DNA of 64,000 bases from NCBI GenBank assembly GCA_030149525.1, contig JASBRJ010000352.1:1-64000 (forward strand), given 5' to 3'. Positions within the stretch are counted from its first letter, which is position 1. Every line of letters starts with the position of its first letter. The notes below the pieces were generated by a model. It had not been told where the DNA came from and did no database searches. It saw only the letters and a program-made list of their open reading frames with translations. The stretch comes from a bacterium (GTDB lineage: Bacteria; Vulcanimicrobiota; Xenobia; Xenobiales; JADMJV01). Of this stretch, positions 62,396 through 64,000 are shown piece after piece. The translations under genes were made by a program, and so were the position numbers.

Positions 62396-64000
62396 TTACT
62401 CGGAGTAGCTCTGGAATTTGGCCTGTCCGGAGCTTATCTGTTGCCTTGCTTCCTCCGGAGTGGGAACCTGAAGCGCCATCTGAACGAACCGCACAGCCAC
62501 TCCGTCCTGCATCCGTTCGAAAGCCTGATGGGCTTCTAGATTGTACTCCTGAAGAGGGTCTTTCTGGGCGTATCCTTTGGTCCAGGAGCCTTCCCGAAGA
62601 AACTTCAACGTGTCTTGCTGAAGCGACCAGCCATGATCGGTTGAGGTGAGATAGAGTGTCTTCAGAGTTTCCTTGAAGGCTTGCTCACCGAAAGCTTTTT
62701 CCCGGCCTTCCATGCGTTGGGTTAACCTGGCGTCTAGCCACTTCGCCATCTCTTTGGCTGAAGAGAACTGGGGGACATCTTGCAAGGGAACTCTGGCTAC
62801 GACCGAGGCGTGTTCACGGCTGCGAAGAGGGTCTTTTTGATGCGACCCCTCAAAGTGCTGTGAGGTGATAGCTTTGGCGGCACGACCGATGAGCGAGGGT
62901 AACTGTTGAGAGACATCCTCTCCCTCCACCACCGCTTCCCTGCTGGCGTAGACGGCTTCACGCTGGAGATTGCTCACCGTGTCGAAGCGGAGAAGGTTGT
63001 TGCGGGCATCGCGGTTTCGCCCTTCCGAGCGGTACTGGGCTTTCTCCACCCACTTCGCCGCCTCTTCGCCGCGAACTTCCGTTTTGAGCTCCGGGCGTTC
63101 GTCCAGATTCTTGGCCATCAATCGGTCGTCCAAGCTCAAGAAGAATTGGGAAGAACCGGGATCACCCTGGCGGCCTGCCCGCCCGGCTAGCTGATCGTCG
63201 ATGCGGCGACTCTCGTTACGCCCCGCCCCTAGGACCCGAAGACCGCCCGCCTCCAGAACTCGGGCTTTCTCGCTCTGGCAATGCTCTTTCCACTTGCCCA
63301 AGAGCAGTTCCGGCGCCACACCTGTCTCTTGAGATTCCATCCGGGCCAGTTGCTCCGGATCGCCGCCTAGCTTGATATCGGTCCCTCGGCCGGCCATGTT
63401 GGTGGCGATGGTCACGGCCCCTCGGCGACCCGCCTGAGCTACAATCTCGGCTTCGGCAGCGGGGTTGCGGGCGTTGAGTACCTGATGTTCGATTCCCATT
63501 TCGCTCAGAGTTTTGGAAAGCTTTTCGGACAGTTCGATGGTCGGCGTTCCCAGAAGAACGGGCTGACCCTTGGCCCGGCTCTCCTTCACTTCTTGAGCGA
63601 GAGCGAGATTGCGGGCTTCGGCCGTGGGGAAGAGACGGTCTTCCATATCGTTTCGCTGGTTGGGTCGGTGGGTGGGAACGTCGATGACATCGAGTCCTAA
63701 AGACTCGAAGTCTTCTTGAGCCGACACGGCGGTTCCGGTCATCCCGGCCACCGTTGCGTACTTGCGAAGGTAGTTCGGGTAGGTGATGCTGGCCACCGTT
63801 TTGCTGGATTGACCGATCTCAAGCCCCTCTGCGGCCTCGATGGCCTGGTGGATGCCTTCAGAGAAGCGGTGCTGGGGCTTGGCGCGCCCGGTGAGCTGAT
63901 CGATGAGCATCACCTGGCCGTCTTTGATCATGTAGTCCACATCTTTTTCCAGCAGGGCCTTCACATGAAGGGCGGCGTCCAGGTAGGGGAGGTACTTCTC
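62396..64000 (-). CDS. secA: SecA preprotein translocase ATPase (5' part outside window)
   Basis: The frame is open to the window edge, so only the C-terminal 534 residues are seen. They include the start of motor domain 2 (DGQVMLIDQLTGR, RFSEGIHQAIEAAEGLEI), the TYPNYLRKY and GMTGTA segments, NMAGRGTDIKLGGDPEQLA, then helical scaffold and wing domains (RRIDDQLAGRAGRQGDPGSS). Motifs for ATP use are intact. The C-terminal zinc-binding tail of SecA1 is lacking, and several positions differ from the consensus (TGRAKPQHRF instead of TGRVMxGRRW). It may be a SecA2-like paralogue rather than the housekeeping copy. Confidence 0.88.
   Translation of the reverse strand, partial: EKYLPYLDAALHVKALLEKDVDYMIKDGQVMLIDQLTGRAKPQHRFSEGIHQAIEAAEGLEIGQSSKTVASITYPNYLRKYATVAGMTGTAVSAQEDFESLGLDVIDVPTHRPNQRNDMEDRLFPTAEARNLALAQEVKESRAKGQPVLLGTPTIELSEKLSKTLSEMGIEHQVLNARNPAAEAEIVAQAGRRGAVTIATNMAGRGTDIKLGGDPEQLARMESQETGVAPELLLGKWKEHCQSEKARVLEAGGLRVLGAGRNESRRIDDQLAGRAGRQGDPGSSQFFLSLDDRLMAKNLDERPELKTEVRGEEAAKWVEKAQYRSEGRNRDARNNLLRFDTVSNLQREAVYASREAVVEGEDVSQQLPSLIGRAAKAITSQHFEGSHQKDPLRSREHASVVARVPLQDVPQFSSAKEMAKWLDARLTQRMEGREKAFGEQAFKETLKTLYLTSTDHGWSLQQDTLKFLREGSWTKGYAQKDPLQEYNLEAHQAFERMQDGVAVRFVQMALQVPTPEEARQQISSGQAKFQSYSE

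Overview
The window looks like chromosome from a free-living, diderm-type bacterium of a deep, poorly cultured lineage. It carries three sets of type II/IV pseudopilin genes, several lipobox proteins, signal peptidase I, SecA, PilZ, Hanks-type Ser/Thr kinases with periplasmic parts, TolB-like propellers and many long proteins of no familiar family. No gene here fixes the phylum; Eremiobacterota, Armatimonadota or a similar lineage would fit, but that is inference from gene style only. Coding density is high, genes on opposite strands often overlap at their 3' ends, and there is no prophage, CRISPR array or rRNA.

Layout. 1-5.7 kb: end of a FliA/WhiG-type sigma factor, a TolB-like propeller, two pseudopilins and two convergent membrane Ser/Thr kinases. 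5.7-6.7 kb: mostly non-coding, ending in a small SelW-like gene whose CxxU motif needs UGA to be read as selenocysteine. 6.7-13.0 kb: the most unusual region. A minus-strand cassette encodes a 95-aa protein, a 66-aa possible beta-grasp protein, a Ro60-like TROVE/vWA protein, a 273-aa protein of unknown family and a ThiF/E1-like enzyme. Its intergenic spaces hold tRNA-like RNAs. One is a circularly permuted, capped tRNA mimic of the kind known as YrlA (bacterial Y RNA); another is a canonical-order tRNA-like fold inside an 11-bp closing stem. Most genes of the cassette also have a strong leader hairpin before a strong Shine-Dalgarno site. I read this as a Ro ribonucleoprotein linked to a ubiquitin-like or adenylation pathway.

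13.2-24.0 kb is rich in peptidases: a subtilase, an ATLF-like metallopeptidase and a 1079-aa C11/clostripain-like protein. It also holds CcdC, PilZ, a YfbK-type vWA protein with an N-terminal STN domain, and a second TolB-like propeller. 24-32 kb has FKBP, a second pseudopilin operon and two odd lipoproteins, one with pentapeptide and collagen-like repeats and one that is a phage-tail-sheath-like protein behind a lipobox. 32-45.6 kb has a TyrDC-type decarboxylase, a 1644-aa M48-like/UbiB-like fusion, a double-domain phosphofructokinase, a minimal subtilase and a LOG-family enzyme.

45.6-49.6 kb is a decaying third pseudopilin operon: one gene is frameshifted and the next is split by a 169-bp MITE-like insertion, followed by a beta-helix lipoprotein. 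50-54 kb has an HNH protein with 33-bp tandem repeats and a calpain-like peptidase. 54-57.6 kb is a three-gene molybdenum hydroxylase operon. 57.6-64 kb has signal peptidase I, a tandem SDR gene with an in-frame amber codon, an alpha/beta hydrolase, a Nudix hydrolase and the C-terminal part of SecA, which runs off the window.
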